Shown one piece after another: positions 1-14,059 of a stretch of 64,000 nt of DNA. The translations under genes were made by a program, and so were the position numbers. Position 1 is the first letter of the stretch. Each line of letters starts with the position of its first letter. The notes below the pieces were generated by a model. It was not told where the DNA came from. It did no database searches and worked only from the letters and a program-made list of their open reading frames with translations. Origin of the DNA: Fredinandcohnia humi (GTDB lineage: Bacteria > Bacillota > Bacilli > Bacillales > Bacillaceae_L); assembly GCF_001439915.1 (NCBI RefSeq), contig NZ_LMBW01000007.1, forward strand, positions 1-64,000, in the 5' to 3' direction.

Positions 1-77
1 ACGCAAACGAAGTAATCGTACCCTCGTTGTCTTAGAAACGAGTCAAAAGGGAACGCAAACGAAGTAATCGTACCCTC
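1..77. repeat. Two-copy direct repeat at window edge
   Basis: A unit beginning ACGCAAACGAAGTAATCG and ending GTACCCTC occurs at 1-25 and again at 53-77. The second copy is preceded by GGGA, so the first copy is probably cut by the window edge. A degenerate GGAACGAAAG follows near 112. No coding frame covers bases 1-157. Confidence 0.6.
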
Positions 78-157
78 ACTATTCCAAAATCGAACAAAAA
101 TGGAACGAAAGAGCATCCGCATCACAGTTCAGCACTCCCTTAACCCCTCAGAACCAC

Positions 158-334
158 TTAATTATCCTTATACCCCAATGTCCCATCATACACATCCACG
201 TCAACCGGATTGACGTCCCACATTGTTTGGATGGGATCAAACTCAACTGCAAACTCTTCTTCATTTTTGCTTTTTTTCGCCTCGGCTACTGTCCCAGTGA
301 CCGGGCCTGTGTACATGATTTCATTCTTTTTCAA
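158..334 (-). CDS. Small hypothetical protein, 58 aa
   Basis: A 58-residue frame starts with TTG at 334, with the ribosome binding site AGAGGTGAT just upstream on the reverse strand. The protein begins MKKNEIMYTGPVTGTV, is rich in acidic residues and ends VDVYDGTLGYKDN. There is no signal peptide or membrane segment. I do not recognise a family. It is divergent from rpoN, leaving about 195 bp for both promoters. The good ribosome binding site and clean frame suggest a real gene. Confidence 0.55.
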   Translation of the reverse strand: MKKNEIMYTGPVTGTVAEAKKSKNEEEFAVEFDPIQTMWDVNPVDVDVYDGTLGYKDN

Positions 335-465
335 CAATAATCACCTCTTTAAAATAGATTCTTTCAAAAAATGAATAAAAATGCGTGCTAAAATTCACCT
401 TTTTCGATACGATAGAAATAAGATAAAATAAATCATAATCCATTTAATCAATAAAAATAGTCAAA

Positions 466-494
466 TTGACAAACAAAAAGTAAACGCTTCCAAT
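466..494 (+). promoter_or_regulatory. Candidate rpoN promoter with cre-like site
   Basis: TTGACA at 466-471 is a good -35 box; the best -10 at 17-bp spacing is a weak TCCAAT at 489-494. A cre-like sequence, AAGTAAACGCTTCCA, lies at 478-492 and misses the consensus WTGNAANCGNWNNCW only at position 2. CcpA repression of sigL is known in B. subtilis, so a cre here is expected. The -10 assignment is the weak part. Confidence 0.45.
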
Positions 495-530
495 TTTTGA
501 AAACAATTCAAAGGAAGGGAGAAATCTTGA

Positions 531-1841
531 GTGAATATGCAAACTGGGCTTTTTCAACAGCAATCGTTGAAGCTAGTCATGACAAAGGAATTAACGCAGG
601 CTATTACTCTTTTACAATACTCTTCTTTGGATTTGACTAAATTCCTAGAAGAACAAACACTAGAAAATCCCCTGCTTGATGTAAAACCAACGGATTTCGG
701 GCGACCTAAAAAAATGAAGGTCACAAAAGATACGTATACAAATCCAATCGACTATATTGGTAAAAAAGAAACAACTTTATATGAGCATTTACTTACTCAA
801 CTTTCATATATGAGGCTAAACAACAAGAAAAAACGGACAATTGAATATATCATCCAGCTGCTAGACAGCAATGGCTACTTGTATTTTCCTGCAGATGAAA
901 TCGCGAGAGATCTCAATACTGATACAGATACTGTAGAAAATGCGATTCTTTTTATACAAAGCTTAGATCCGATTGGGGTAGGGGCAAGGAATTTGCAGGA
1001 GTGTCTTTTCCTGCAATTGCAGGCACTCCCGAACCGAAACAGCTTAGCGGAAATCATCATACATGACCATTTTGAACGATTCGCGGAAAAGTCCTGGAAG
1101 GAAATTGCGAAGGATTTAAATGTACAGCTTTTTGATATTCAACAGGTATTTGATTTTATCCAAATGCTTCAACCAAGACCAGGCGCTGCCTTTCATGGCG
1201 GGGAAGCGCATTACATCGTTCCTGATTTCGATATTCAGGTTGAAAACGGTATGGTCACAATGAGTATGCAAGATTCCTACTTGCCAAAGGTTTCGCTGAA
1301 CCTTCAATACTACAACCGTTTTTTGGAGGATAAAGATTCACAAACAAAATCCTACCTACAGGAAAAAGTAGATCAATGCCAATGGATTATGAGAAGTTTG
1401 GAGCAACGCAAACTGACACTGCAAAATGTCATGAATGAAATCATTAATCGTCAATTGGACTTTTTTATAAATGGGCCTGCTCTTTTAAAACCAATGATCA
1501 TGAGTGAAGTTGCGGATGCCCTGGAAATCCATGAATCCACGGTAAGTCGCGCAGTAAAGGATAAATTTGTGCAAACTCCATTTGGAATTTTTGAAATGAA
1601 GTACTTCTTCAGCCGGAATATCCAAACAACGGGGGAAGCCGATACTTCATCGACACAAGTGAAAAATGTCATGAAGCAGATGATTGAAGAGGAAAATAAA
1701 CAAAAGCCTTTGTCAGACCAAGAAATTGTCAGTATACTTGAAGGGGAGCATGGTATTCTTGTTTCGAGACGAACAATTGCAAAATACCGTGACCAATTAA
1801 AAATTCCGTCTTCAACGAAAAGAAAACGGTATTGCAAGTAG
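531..1841 (+). CDS. rpoN: RNA polymerase sigma-54 factor (RpoN/SigL)
   Basis: This is sigma-54, which directs RNA polymerase to -24/-12 promoters and needs an enhancer-binding activator. In bacilli it serves levanase, amino acid and acetoin utilisation genes. The 436-residue protein has the Gln- and Leu-rich activator region at the N terminus (about 1-50), the core-binding region (about 70-250), a helix-turn-helix (HESTVSRAVKDK) and the C-terminal RpoN box SRRTIAKYRDQL. The length is normal. GTG at 531 follows GGAAGGGAG; ATG at 537 is a possible alternative start. A cre-like site upstream suggests catabolite control. Confidence 0.97.
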   Translation: MNMQTGLFQQQSLKLVMTKELTQAITLLQYSSLDLTKFLEEQTLENPLLDVKPTDFGRPKKMKVTKDTYTNPIDYIGKKETTLYEHLLTQLSYMRLNNKKKRTIEYIIQLLDSNGYLYFPADEIARDLNTDTDTVENAILFIQSLDPIGVGARNLQECLFLQLQALPNRNSLAEIIIHDHFERFAEKSWKEIAKDLNVQLFDIQQVFDFIQMLQPRPGAAFHGGEAHYIVPDFDIQVENGMVTMSMQDSYLPKVSLNLQYYNRFLEDKDSQTKSYLQEKVDQCQWIMRSLEQRKLTLQNVMNEIINRQLDFFINGPALLKPMIMSEVADALEIHESTVSRAVKDKFVQTPFGIFEMKYFFSRNIQTTGEADTSSTQVKNVMKQMIEEENKQKPLSDQEIVSILEGEHGILVSRRTIAKYRDQLKIPSSTKRKRYCK

Positions 1842-1858
1842 ATTGGAAGTGTAACAGA

Positions 1859-2110
1859 TTGAATCGCATTCAAGTAACGATGTATTCAAAGGAAAATTGC
1901 TCACTTTGTACGAAAGCAAAAAAAGTGATTGAGGAACTAAGCAAGGATTACCCCTTAACTCTTCACGAAATTGATATTTATAAAAATGACGAACTTTTAG
2001 AAAAATATCAAATCATGATTCCAGTTATCGAAATTGCTGGAAACGAAGTGGAATATGGGATTATCCATAAAGAAACGATCCGAGATTACTTGAATCATTT
2101 AGCAAAATGA
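1859..2110 (+). CDS. Glutaredoxin family protein
   Basis: A small thioredoxin-fold protein of about 83 residues. Near its N terminus is the motif YSKENCSLCTKAKK, with the redox pair CxxC, followed by the conserved proline region IMIPVIEIAG, in which a Pro contacts the active site. It probably acts as a thiol-disulfide oxidoreductase in the cytosol. TTG at 1859 is preferred because GGAAGTG lies seven bases upstream; an ATG at 1832 would overlap rpoN and add residues unlike the family. It is followed by a strong terminator, so it is probably co-transcribed with rpoN and separate from cggR. Confidence 0.8.
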   Translation: MNRIQVTMYSKENCSLCTKAKKVIEELSKDYPLTLHEIDIYKNDELLEKYQIMIPVIEIAGNEVEYGIIHKETIRDYLNHLAK

Positions 2111-2124
2111 TAACATTTTACCCC

Positions 2125-2149
2125 AACTGCCTAAAAAATAGGCAGTTTT
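2125..2149 (+). terminator. Rho-independent terminator after glutaredoxin gene
   Basis: A perfect 9-bp stem AACTGCCTA/TAGGCAGTT with a five-A loop, ending in a short T run. It closes the rpoN–glutaredoxin unit. Confidence 0.85.
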
Positions 2150-2300
2150 CCCCGCATTAACGGGCAGTAAGACTCCCACATCAAAACTTAGTATAATCAA
2201 TGTGGAAAAAAGTAGGAATCAACTGCCCGTAAAAGCCCGATTGGTTCAACTAACCATCATTTGGGGATTTAGAAATCCCAAAATGAAGGAAGTTTCACTT
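2150..2300. other. Unexplained highly structured intergenic element
   Basis: Three nested or adjacent inverted pairs lie between the terminator and the cggR promoter region. ACGGGCAGT (2159-2167) can pair with ACTGCCCGT (2222-2230). TGGTT/AACCA forms a small hairpin at 2242-2256. A 14-bp arm (2257-2270) pairs with 2273-2286 with a single mismatch. No coding frame is present. It resembles a dispersed Bacillaceae element or the end of a transposon-derived RNA, but I cannot name it. Confidence 0.5.
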
Positions 2301-2379
2301 TATTTATTGCATTCTTTTAAAAGTATTGTTACTATATAAATGTAGCACGACGATATGAGTTGTTTTTTTTTACTGTAAG

Positions 2380-2415
2380 TGGGACATAATATGTCACACC
2401 GGGACGAAAGTAGTC
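2380..2415 (+). promoter_or_regulatory. CggR operator
   Basis: The sequence reads TGGGAC-N6-TGTC-N4-CGGGAC-N6-AGTC. This matches the B. subtilis CggR operator, two direct repeats of the form CGGGAC-N6-TGTC separated by four bases. It lies just upstream of cggR, as expected for autoregulation relieved by fructose-1,6-bisphosphate. The promoter should be just upstream; TATAAA at 2335-2340 is the best -10 candidate, but no clear -35 box was found. Confidence 0.88.
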
Positions 2416-2443
2416 CCTTATGGTAAAAAGGGGAAATGAAAAA

Positions 2444-4521
<2,078 letters not shown>

Positions 4522-4570
4522 TTTTATTCAGCGGGGTAAACCCGTTGCAATCACGATAATAGAACTTGTG

Positions 4571-4599
4571 AAGGGAAGGGAATGCTCCCTTCCCTTTTT
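4571..4599 (+). terminator. Terminator between gapA and pgk
   Basis: An 11-bp perfect stem AAGGGAAGGGA/TCCCTTCCCTT with loop ATGC and a run of five T. TTGACT at 4610 could be the -35 box of a separate pgk promoter, but I see no convincing -10 at the right distance. Confidence 0.9.
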
Positions 4600-4674
4600 G
4601 ATGTCAGTTTTGACTAAGCCTGATGCCAACTTAGTGGTACAGGACTAAATTACATAGAACGGAGGCCTTCCGAA

Positions 4675-5859
4675 ATGAATAAGAAATCAGTTAGAGATAT
4701 TGATGTGAAAGGCAAGCGAGTGTTCTGTCGAGTGGATTTTAACGTTCCCATGCAAGATGGTAAGGTTACTGACGAAACTCGGATTCGTGCAGCATTACCA
4801 ACAATCGAGTACCTTCGTAAAGAAGGAGCAAAGGTCATTTTAGCGAGCCACCTTGGTCGTCCAAAAGGCAAAGCGGTTGATGAACTCCGCTTAGATCCAG
4901 TTGCAAAGCGTCTTGGTGAGCATTTAGGAATCGAGGTTCGCAAAACAAATGAGGCGTACGGTCCAGAGGTTGAACAAGCCATCTCAGAACTGAACGAAGG
5001 CGATGTTCTTTTACTTGAAAACGTGCGTTTCTACCCTGGTGAAGAAAAAAATGATTCAGAGCTTGCAAAACAATTTGCTGCACTTGCTGATGTATTCGTA
5101 AACGATGCATTCGGTGCCGCACACCGTGCCCATGCTTCTACAGCCGGAATCGCTGAACACATACCAGCTGTTGCAGGTTTCTTAATGGAAAAAGAACTTG
5201 AAGTTCTAGGCAAAGCACTATCAAATCCAGAACGACCTTTCACAGCGATTATCGGTGGAGCAAAGGTTAAGGACAAAATCGGTGTCATCGAAAACCTCTT
5301 AGAAAAAGTGGATAACTTAATCATTGGCGGAGGGCTAGCTTATACATTCGTAAAAGCACAAGGACATGAAATTGGTAAATCTCTTTTAGAGGAAGACAAG
5401 ATTGATCTTGCTAATCAATTCATGAACAAAGCGAAGGAAAAGGGCGTAAACTTCTATATGCCTGTTGATGTAAAAGTAGCAGACGACTTCTCGAATGATG
5501 CAAACACAAAAATCGTTCCTATCGATGAAATACCAAGTGATTGGGAAGCACTCGATATCGGGCCAAAGACTGCTGAAATTTACAGAGAAGTTATCTTAAA
5601 ATCGAAGCTTGTGATTTGGAACGGACCGATGGGTGTATTCGAATTAGATGCATTCGCTAACGGAACAAAAGCTGTTGGTCAAGCTTTAGCTGATGCAACT
5701 GACACATACTCTGTTATCGGTGGCGGCGACTCTGCAGCAGCAGTTGAAAAATTCGGTCTTGCTGATAAAATGAGCCACATCTCAACTGGTGGCGGAGCAT
5801 CATTAGAATTCATGGAAGGTAAAGTGCTTCCAGGAGTCGAATTACTTAACGATAAATAA
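4675..5859 (+). CDS. pgk: Phosphoglycerate kinase
   Basis: Transfers phosphate from 1,3-bisphosphoglycerate to ADP. The 394-residue protein has the typical N-terminal substrate-binding half ([20 protein letters not shown] and SHLGRPKG near residues 20-65) and the C-terminal nucleotide-binding half with the glycine-rich [13 protein letters not shown] and [21 protein letters not shown] precedes ATG 4675. It is the first gene of the pgk–tpiA–gpmI–eno series. Confidence 0.98.
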   Translation: MNKKSVRDIDVKGKRVFCRVDFNVPMQDGKVTDETRIRAALPTIEYLRKEGAKVILASHLGRPKGKAVDELRLDPVAKRLGEHLGIEVRKTNEAYGPEVEQAISELNEGDVLLLENVRFYPGEEKNDSELAKQFAALADVFVNDAFGAAHRAHASTAGIAEHIPAVAGFLMEKELEVLGKALSNPERPFTAIIGGAKVKDKIGVIENLLEKVDNLIIGGGLAYTFVKAQGHEIGKSLLEEDKIDLANQFMNKAKEKGVNFYMPVDVKVADDFSNDANTKIVPIDEIPSDWEALDIGPKTAEIYREVILKSKLVIWNGPMGVFELDAFANGTKAVGQALADATDTYSVIGGGDSAAAVEKFGLADKMSHISTGGGASLEFMEGKVLPGVELLNDK

Positions 5860-5869
5860 AAATTTACAT

Positions 5870-6003
5870 CTAGACTTCAATGTCTAGTTCCAGGCGCCAT
5901 CGGCTCTATGGTCTAAGTCAATCGCTTTGGAAGGTAAAGAGTACCTTCTGTCAGCGCTTGTCTTATGCTTGTCGCCGATAGACGTGCGCCTTGCACTTTT
6001 CTA
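5870..6003. repeat. Dispersed Bacillaceae hairpin repeat between pgk and tpiA
   Basis: The 164-bp gap holds an element opening with TCTAGTTCCAGGCGCCATC and closing with GTGCGCCTTGCACTTTTCT. Its ends pair (AGGCGC with GCGCCT; ATCGGC with GCCGAT), and an internal 7-bp hairpin GAAGGTA/TACCTTC is at 5930-5948. The sequence resembles the short REP-like element beginning GTCTAGCTCCAGCGC that I recall as common between Bacillaceae genes. It has no T run and should not terminate transcription. Confidence 0.65.
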
Positions 6004-6020
6004 TTCGAAAGGGATGGTGA

Positions 6021-9639
<3,619 letters not shown>

Positions 9640-9651
9640 TTAGATAAAAGA

Positions 9652-9684
9652 AAAACGACAAGCGTGGGTGCTTGTCGTTTTTTT
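9652..9684 (+). terminator. Terminator of the glycolytic operon
   Basis: A 12-bp perfect stem AAAACGACAAGC/GCTTGTCGTTTT with loop GTGGGT, then a T run. Confidence 0.93.
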
Positions 9685-9700
9685 GTGTAGAAATCGCGGG

Positions 9701-9840
9701 CTTGGACGCAAAACATAGAGCGAACGCAAATATGTTGGAACCGACGCATAAATCCTGGAACTGACGCAAATTTGTTGAATTCGACGCAAATATCCCAGAG
9801 TGGACGCAAATCCCACGGCCCAGACGCAAATCCGCGAGCA
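9701..9840. repeat. Seven-copy GACGCAAAT repeat with 20-bp period
   Basis: The core GACGCAAAT, or a close variant, recurs at 9705, 9723, 9743, 9763, 9783, 9803 and 9823. The last six are exactly 20 bp apart and separated by 11 variable bases. There is no coding frame or hairpin logic. Its function is unknown. Confidence 0.8.
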
Positions 9841-9844
9841 AAAG

Positions 9845-9964
9845 CTACTTCTCTTTTTTCAACTGCTCCTTCTTTTGTTTATCCTGTTGCGTATTTTCAC
9901 CCAAATAATTCGTTTTGTGCTTTTTCTGCTCTTTCACAAACGCATCAAAATCTAAATTGACCAC
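9845..9964 (-). CDS. Small hypothetical charged protein, 39 aa
   Basis: The frame starts with GTG at 9964 behind AAAGGGATGATG on the reverse strand. It encodes a 39-residue hydrophilic peptide starting MVNLDFDAFVKEQKKHK and ending in Lys- and Glu-rich sequence. It lies between the repeat array and the secG promoter, convergent with eno. I recognise no family. Its short length leaves real doubt. Confidence 0.45.
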   Translation of the reverse strand: MVNLDFDAFVKEQKKHKTNYLGENTQQDKQKKEQLKKEK

Positions 9965-10083
9965 TTAGCATCATCCCTTTCGATGTAGTCAATCTTAATA
10001 TGGTCGATTAAATGAGAATTAATGAAATGAATCATTGGAAATTCAAAAACAGGAATAACCCACTGATATCAGAAAATGCAGTA

Positions 10084-10112
10084 TTGTCCACATGGTACTT
10101 TTATGGTACATT
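10084..10112 (+). promoter_or_regulatory. Candidate secG promoter
   Basis: TTGTCC at 10084 and TACATT at 10107 with a 17-bp spacer, 46 bp before the secG start. A moderate match to the sigma-A consensus. Confidence 0.4.
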
Positions 10113-10157
10113 TAACTTACCGTCATATGCGTTCTTGTTCAGGAGGTGTCGTTTTAG

Positions 10158-10394
10158 ATGTTACACGGAGTTCTTGTTACATTATTAGTAATCGTATGTA
10201 TTGGCTTAATAGTAGTTGTTTTATTACAATCCGGTAAAAGTGCAGGTTTATCAGGGGCTATCTCTGGTGGTGCCGAGCAGTTATTCGGAAAGCAAAAGGC
10301 TCGTGGCCTTGACGCAGTTTTACATCGTGTTACAGTGGTCCTCGCGGTATTATTCTTTGTTCTTACAGTTGCTGTATCATACTTTGAACTTTAA
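10158..10394 (+). CDS. secG: Preprotein translocase subunit SecG
   Basis: Small inner-membrane partner of SecYE. The 78-residue protein has two hydrophobic helices (about 4-23 and 55-75) around a short loop with the conserved [21 protein letters not shown]. The length is typical. CAGGAGGTG precedes ATG 10158. It stands between its own promoter and a terminator, upstream of est and rnr, as in other bacilli. Confidence 0.95.
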   Translation: MLHGVLVTLLVIVCIGLIVVVLLQSGKSAGLSGAISGGAEQLFGKQKARGLDAVLHRVTVVLAVLFFVLTVAVSYFEL

Positions 10395-10401
10395 AATAGT
10401 C

Positions 10402-10439
10402 AAAAAGCTGGTTAGACAAGTAGATGTCTAGCCTTTTTT
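10402..10439 (+). terminator. Terminator after secG
   Basis: Stem GGTTAGACA/TGTCTAGCC with one wobble pair and a six-base loop, followed by six T. Confidence 0.85.
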
Positions 10440-10535
10440 ATTGCGCACAAAACAGTATTTCCGGTACGATAGTAGAATACCGTGAAAAAGCACAAAATAA
10501 GACATAAATGATAAGCCACAAAGGAGTTTTACAAA

Positions 10536-11276
10536 ATGAAGATCAAATTACCTCAACCTTTCTTTTTTGAAGGTGGAGAAAAGGCAGTTTTATTACTGCA
10601 TGGATTCACTGGGAATTCTGCGGATGTACGGATGCTGGGTAGATTCCTTGAGAAAAAAGGCTACACCTGTCATGCACCCGTTTACAAAGGCCATGGTGTC
10701 CCGCCGGAAGAATTGGTTCATACCGGTCCTGAAGATTGGTGGGAGGACGTCATGAATGCCTATCAATTTTTAAAAGACAAAGGATATGAAAAAATCGCAG
10801 TAGCTGGATTATCACTTGGAGGGGTATTTTCCCTTAAATTGGGTTACACTGTACCTATAATAGGGATTGTGACAATGTGTGCGCCTATGTATCTCAAGAG
10901 TGAAGAAGTCATGTATCGGGGTGTTGTTGAATTTGCACAGGAGTACAAGCGATTTGAGGGGAAATCATCTGAGCAAATCGACAAGGAAATCGAGGAATTC
11001 AAGAAAACCCCGATGAATACTTTAAAAGCACTGCAGAGCCTAATCGCGGAAGTACGTGACAATGTCGATATGATATATTCTCCGACTTTTGTCGCACAGG
11101 CACGCCATGACAAAATGATAAATCCGGATAGTGCGAATATCATTTACGAAGCGGTTGAAAATGATTTTAAGAAGATCAAATGGTACGAGGAATCAGGACA
11201 TGTCATTACCCTAGACAAAGAACGTGACCAGCTGCATGAGGATGTATATGCATTTTTAGAGCAGTTAGATTGGTAA
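10536..11276 (+). CDS. est: Carboxylesterase, Est30 type
   Basis: Alpha/beta hydrolase that cleaves short-chain carboxyl esters in the cytosol. The 246-residue protein carries the oxyanion motif [13 protein letters not shown] (20-32), the nucleophile elbow GLSLGG with Ser93, Asp192 in ARHDKMI and His222 in SGHVITLD. This triad spacing is one residue off the Geobacillus Est30 numbering. AAAGGAG precedes the start. rnr begins 17 bp after it, so the two are probably co-transcribed. Confidence 0.93.
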   Translation: MKIKLPQPFFFEGGEKAVLLLHGFTGNSADVRMLGRFLEKKGYTCHAPVYKGHGVPPEELVHTGPEDWWEDVMNAYQFLKDKGYEKIAVAGLSLGGVFSLKLGYTVPIIGIVTMCAPMYLKSEEVMYRGVVEFAQEYKRFEGKSSEQIDKEIEEFKKTPMNTLKALQSLIAEVRDNVDMIYSPTFVAQARHDKMINPDSANIIYEAVENDFKKIKWYEESGHVITLDKERDQLHEDVYAFLEQLDW

Positions 11277-11292
11277 CGGGAGGGACAGAAAA

Positions 11293-13638
11293 ATGGAACA
11301 GGAAATCCAAAAACATATTCATACATTATTAGATTTTATGAAGGAAGAAGCATACAAACCCCTAACTGTTCAGGAACTTGAGGCAGCCTTTGGAATCTCA
11401 GGATCGGAGGATTTTAAGGATTTTGTAAAAGCCCTTGTGGTGATGGAGGAACAGGGATTAGTCGTTCGAACACGCAGTAATCGCTACGGTCTTCCGGAAA
11501 AAATGAACCTTGTTCGCGGAACAGTCACAGGGCATGCGAAGGGCTTTGCATTTGTCGTACCAGAAGATAAAACAATGGACGATGTATTTATTCCGCCGAC
11601 TGAATTAAAAAATGCCATGCATGGGGATACCGTGCTTGTTCGGATTAACTCAGAATCTTCCGGTCAACGCAAGGAAGGTACAGTTGTTCGAATTATTGAA
11701 CATGGCATAAAAACAATTGTAGGTACATATACCGAAAGCAAAAGTTTTGGTTTCGTCATACCGGATGATAAAAAAATCGCCAATGATATTTTTATTCCAA
11801 AACAAGCGTCGAATGGTGCGATTGAAGGACATAAGGTTGTCGTCAAGCTTGTTACGTATCCCGAAGGTCGGATGAGTGCAGAGGGGGAAGTTATCCAAAT
11901 TTTGGGTCATAAGAATGATCCTGGAATTGATATTCTTTCTGTCATTCATAAGCACGGACTTCCACAAGAGTTTCCAGGAGATGTATTGGGGCAGGCGAAT
12001 AAAACACCTGATTCCATCGATCCAAGTGATCTCGAGGACCGACGCGACTTACGAAATGAAGTAATCGTGACAATTGACGGTGCGGATGCAAAAGACTTGG
12101 ATGACGCAGTAACAGTTACGAAGCTTGAAAATGGGAACTACAAACTTGGAGTACATATTGCGGACGTTACACATTATGTTACAGAGGGTTCTCCTATTGA
12201 TAAGGAAGCAAGTGACCGCGGAACAAGTATTTATCTTGTGGATCGGGTGATTCCGATGATTCCACACCGCCTTTCTAATGGGATTTGCTCTTTAAATCCT
12301 AAGGTTGACCGTTTAACCCTGTCATGTGAGATGGAAGTTGACAGGAATGGTGCCGTTGTTAAGCATGAGATTTTTCAAAGTGTAATAAAAACCACAGAAA
12401 GAATGACATATTCTGATGTCAACAGTATTCTTGTCGATAAAGACCAAGAATTACGTTCACGTTATGAGCCGCTTGTTCCTATGTTTGAAAATATGGAACA
12501 GCTCGCTGCGATCCTACGTGAAAAACGAATGAAGCGTGGCGCGATCGACTTTGATTTTAAAGAAGCAAAGGTTCTTGTCGATGAAGAAGGTGCACCGTAT
12601 GATGTCGTCTTACGGGAGCGCTCTGTTGGAGAACGTTTAATTGAGGAGTTCATGCTACTAGCAAACGAAACTGTCGCTGAGCATTTCCATTGGATGAATG
12701 TGCCGTTTATTTACCGTATTCACGAGGATCCAAATGAAGAAAAACTAAGACGATTCTTAGAATTTATTACGAACTTTGGCTATCTTGTGAGGGGAGCCGG
12801 AAATTCGATTCATCCACGTGCGTTACAGGAGGTTATCGAAGCCGTTCAAGGAAAGCCTGAGGAAATGGTAATTTCAACTGTCATGCTACGTTCGATGAAA
12901 CAAGCGAAATATGATCCGGAAAGTGTCGGACACTTCGGTTTATCAACCGATTTTTACACGCATTTCACGTCTCCAATTCGACGTTATCCAGACTTAATCG
13001 TTCATCGATTAATCCGAACCTATTTAATCCAAGGAAAGCTTGATAATGCGACCCAGGATAAATGGAAGGAAAGATTAGCGGAAATTGCTGAGCATTCCTC
13101 CAATATGGAACGCCGTGCGGTTGAAGCTGAGCGGGAAACAGATAGCATGAAAAAAGCGGAGTATATGATGGATAAAATCGGCGAGGAATACGATGGCATC
13201 ATTAGCTCTGTGACAAACTTTGGAATGTTCGTTGAGCTACCAAACACAATTGAAGGACTTGTTCACGTCAGTTATCTCACGGATGATTATTACCGCTATG
13301 ATGAGCGAAGCTATGCAATGATTGGCGAACGTACAGGGAATGTATTCCGTATCGGCGATGAAATTACGGTTCGCGTGATTAGTGTAAATAAGGATGAGCG
13401 CTCTGTTGACTTTGAGGTAGTCGGCATGAAAGGCAGCCGCCGCAAGCTCTCAAAGGATAAGCCGCAAATCATCAGGTCCGAAAAAAGAAGTAACCGTCGC
13501 AAAACAAATGATAATGATGATAAAACGAAGCAGAAAAACAACGAGGGTGAGTGGTCAACACGCAAGCCCCGCAAGAAAAAGAAGATCTATGATAATGTGC
13601 CACCGCAGAAAAGCAAGAAACGGAAAAAGAAAAGATAA
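11293..13638 (+). CDS. rnr: Ribonuclease R
   Basis: 3'-to-5' exoribonuclease that degrades structured RNA and takes part in tmRNA-linked decay. The 781 residues contain an N-terminal winged helix (about 1-70), two cold-shock domains (about 75-220), the RNB catalytic domain with the Asp cluster [14 protein letters not shown], an S1 domain (about 630-710, [19 protein letters not shown]) and a Lys/Arg-rich tail ending KKRKKKR. GGGAGGGAC precedes the start. It lies two genes upstream of smpB and ssrA in function, though a terminator and unrelated genes intervene. Confidence 0.97.
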   Translation: MEQEIQKHIHTLLDFMKEEAYKPLTVQELEAAFGISGSEDFKDFVKALVVMEEQGLVVRTRSNRYGLPEKMNLVRGTVTGHAKGFAFVVPEDKTMDDVFIPPTELKNAMHGDTVLVRINSESSGQRKEGTVVRIIEHGIKTIVGTYTESKSFGFVIPDDKKIANDIFIPKQASNGAIEGHKVVVKLVTYPEGRMSAEGEVIQILGHKNDPGIDILSVIHKHGLPQEFPGDVLGQANKTPDSIDPSDLEDRRDLRNEVIVTIDGADAKDLDDAVTVTKLENGNYKLGVHIADVTHYVTEGSPIDKEASDRGTSIYLVDRVIPMIPHRLSNGICSLNPKVDRLTLSCEMEVDRNGAVVKHEIFQSVIKTTERMTYSDVNSILVDKDQELRSRYEPLVPMFENMEQLAAILREKRMKRGAIDFDFKEAKVLVDEEGAPYDVVLRERSVGERLIEEFMLLANETVAEHFHWMNVPFIYRIHEDPNEEKLRRFLEFITNFGYLVRGAGNSIHPRALQEVIEAVQGKPEEMVISTVMLRSMKQAKYDPESVGHFGLSTDFYTHFTSPIRRYPDLIVHRLIRTYLIQGKLDNATQDKWKERLAEIAEHSSNMERRAVEAERETDSMKKAEYMMDKIGEEYDGIISSVTNFGMFVELPNTIEGLVHVSYLTDDYYRYDERSYAMIGERTGNVFRIGDEITVRVISVNKDERSVDFEVVGMKGSRRKLSKDKPQIIRSEKRSNRRKTNDNDDKTKQKNNEGEWSTRKPRKKKKIYDNVPPQKSKKRKKKR

Positions 13639-13643
13639 TCGAG

Positions 13644-13673
13644 AGTGCTCCACTAATGTGGGGTGCTTTTTTT
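13644..13673 (+). terminator. Terminator after rnr
   Basis: Stem AGTGCTCCAC/GTGGGGTGCT with wobble pairs and loop TAAT, followed by seven T. A separate 9-bp inverted repeat, GTCCCAAGT/ACTTGGGAC, at 13712-13740 could weakly end the facing reverse-strand gene. Confidence 0.8.
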
Positions 13674-13792
13674 ATTGTTTACCAGGGAGGATAAAGTAGA
13701 GGACGAAAGAAGTCCCAAGTGATTAATCCATACTTGGGACGTAATTAAAAGACGTTAGCGATTTTGTTCATACAAATAGATTTACGATTGAA

Positions 13793-13984
13793 TTACGGCT
13801 CCTCTTCTAAAATTTGGTGGTAGCGCCCTTCAAGTAGATTAATAATATTTTTTTGTTGCTGTGATAATTGCTGAAACATTTGCTTTGCTTGTTGATTTTG
13901 CGTTTCTATTGAAAATTGCATTAAGCTAGCCTCTACACTTTGGGCCGAAGCAATAGTTCTTTGCATTTGTGTTTGTACAGTCAT
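13793..13984 (-). CDS. DUF1657 family protein, 63 aa
   Basis: Small Gln-rich helical protein of the DUF1657 family, which is found with spoVA-type genes and in spores. It begins MTVQTQMQRTIASAQSVEAS and has the family core LMQFSIETQNQQAKQMFQQL. GGGTGAG lies upstream of the ATG on the reverse strand. It is about 70% identical by eye to the protein at 14974-15177 and related to those at 27220 and 29850. It is the last gene of a DUF1657–DUF421–DUF1657 trio read on the reverse strand. Confidence 0.88.
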   Translation of the reverse strand: MTVQTQMQRTIASAQSVEASLMQFSIETQNQQAKQMFQQLSQQQKNIINLLEGRYHQILEEEP

Positions 13985-14059
13985 CCGAACTCACCCTTTT
14001 CGGTCATTTAACATAATAGTCATTTCCCATTGTGAAAACATGAAAAAGAAAAATGAGGC

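Noticed and set aside
1-77. CRISPR array cut by the window edge
   Set aside because: Two repeats with a 23-28 bp gap have the right size, but a third unit downstream is absent or degenerate, and similar CGCAAA repeats elsewhere are plainly not CRISPR.
1451-1873. 140-codon reverse frame
   Set aside because: Antisense to the conserved C-terminal half of RpoN; no ribosome binding site.
9701-9840. CRISPR array
   Set aside because: The conserved part is only 9 bp and the variable part 11 bp, far below CRISPR dimensions; there are no cas genes.
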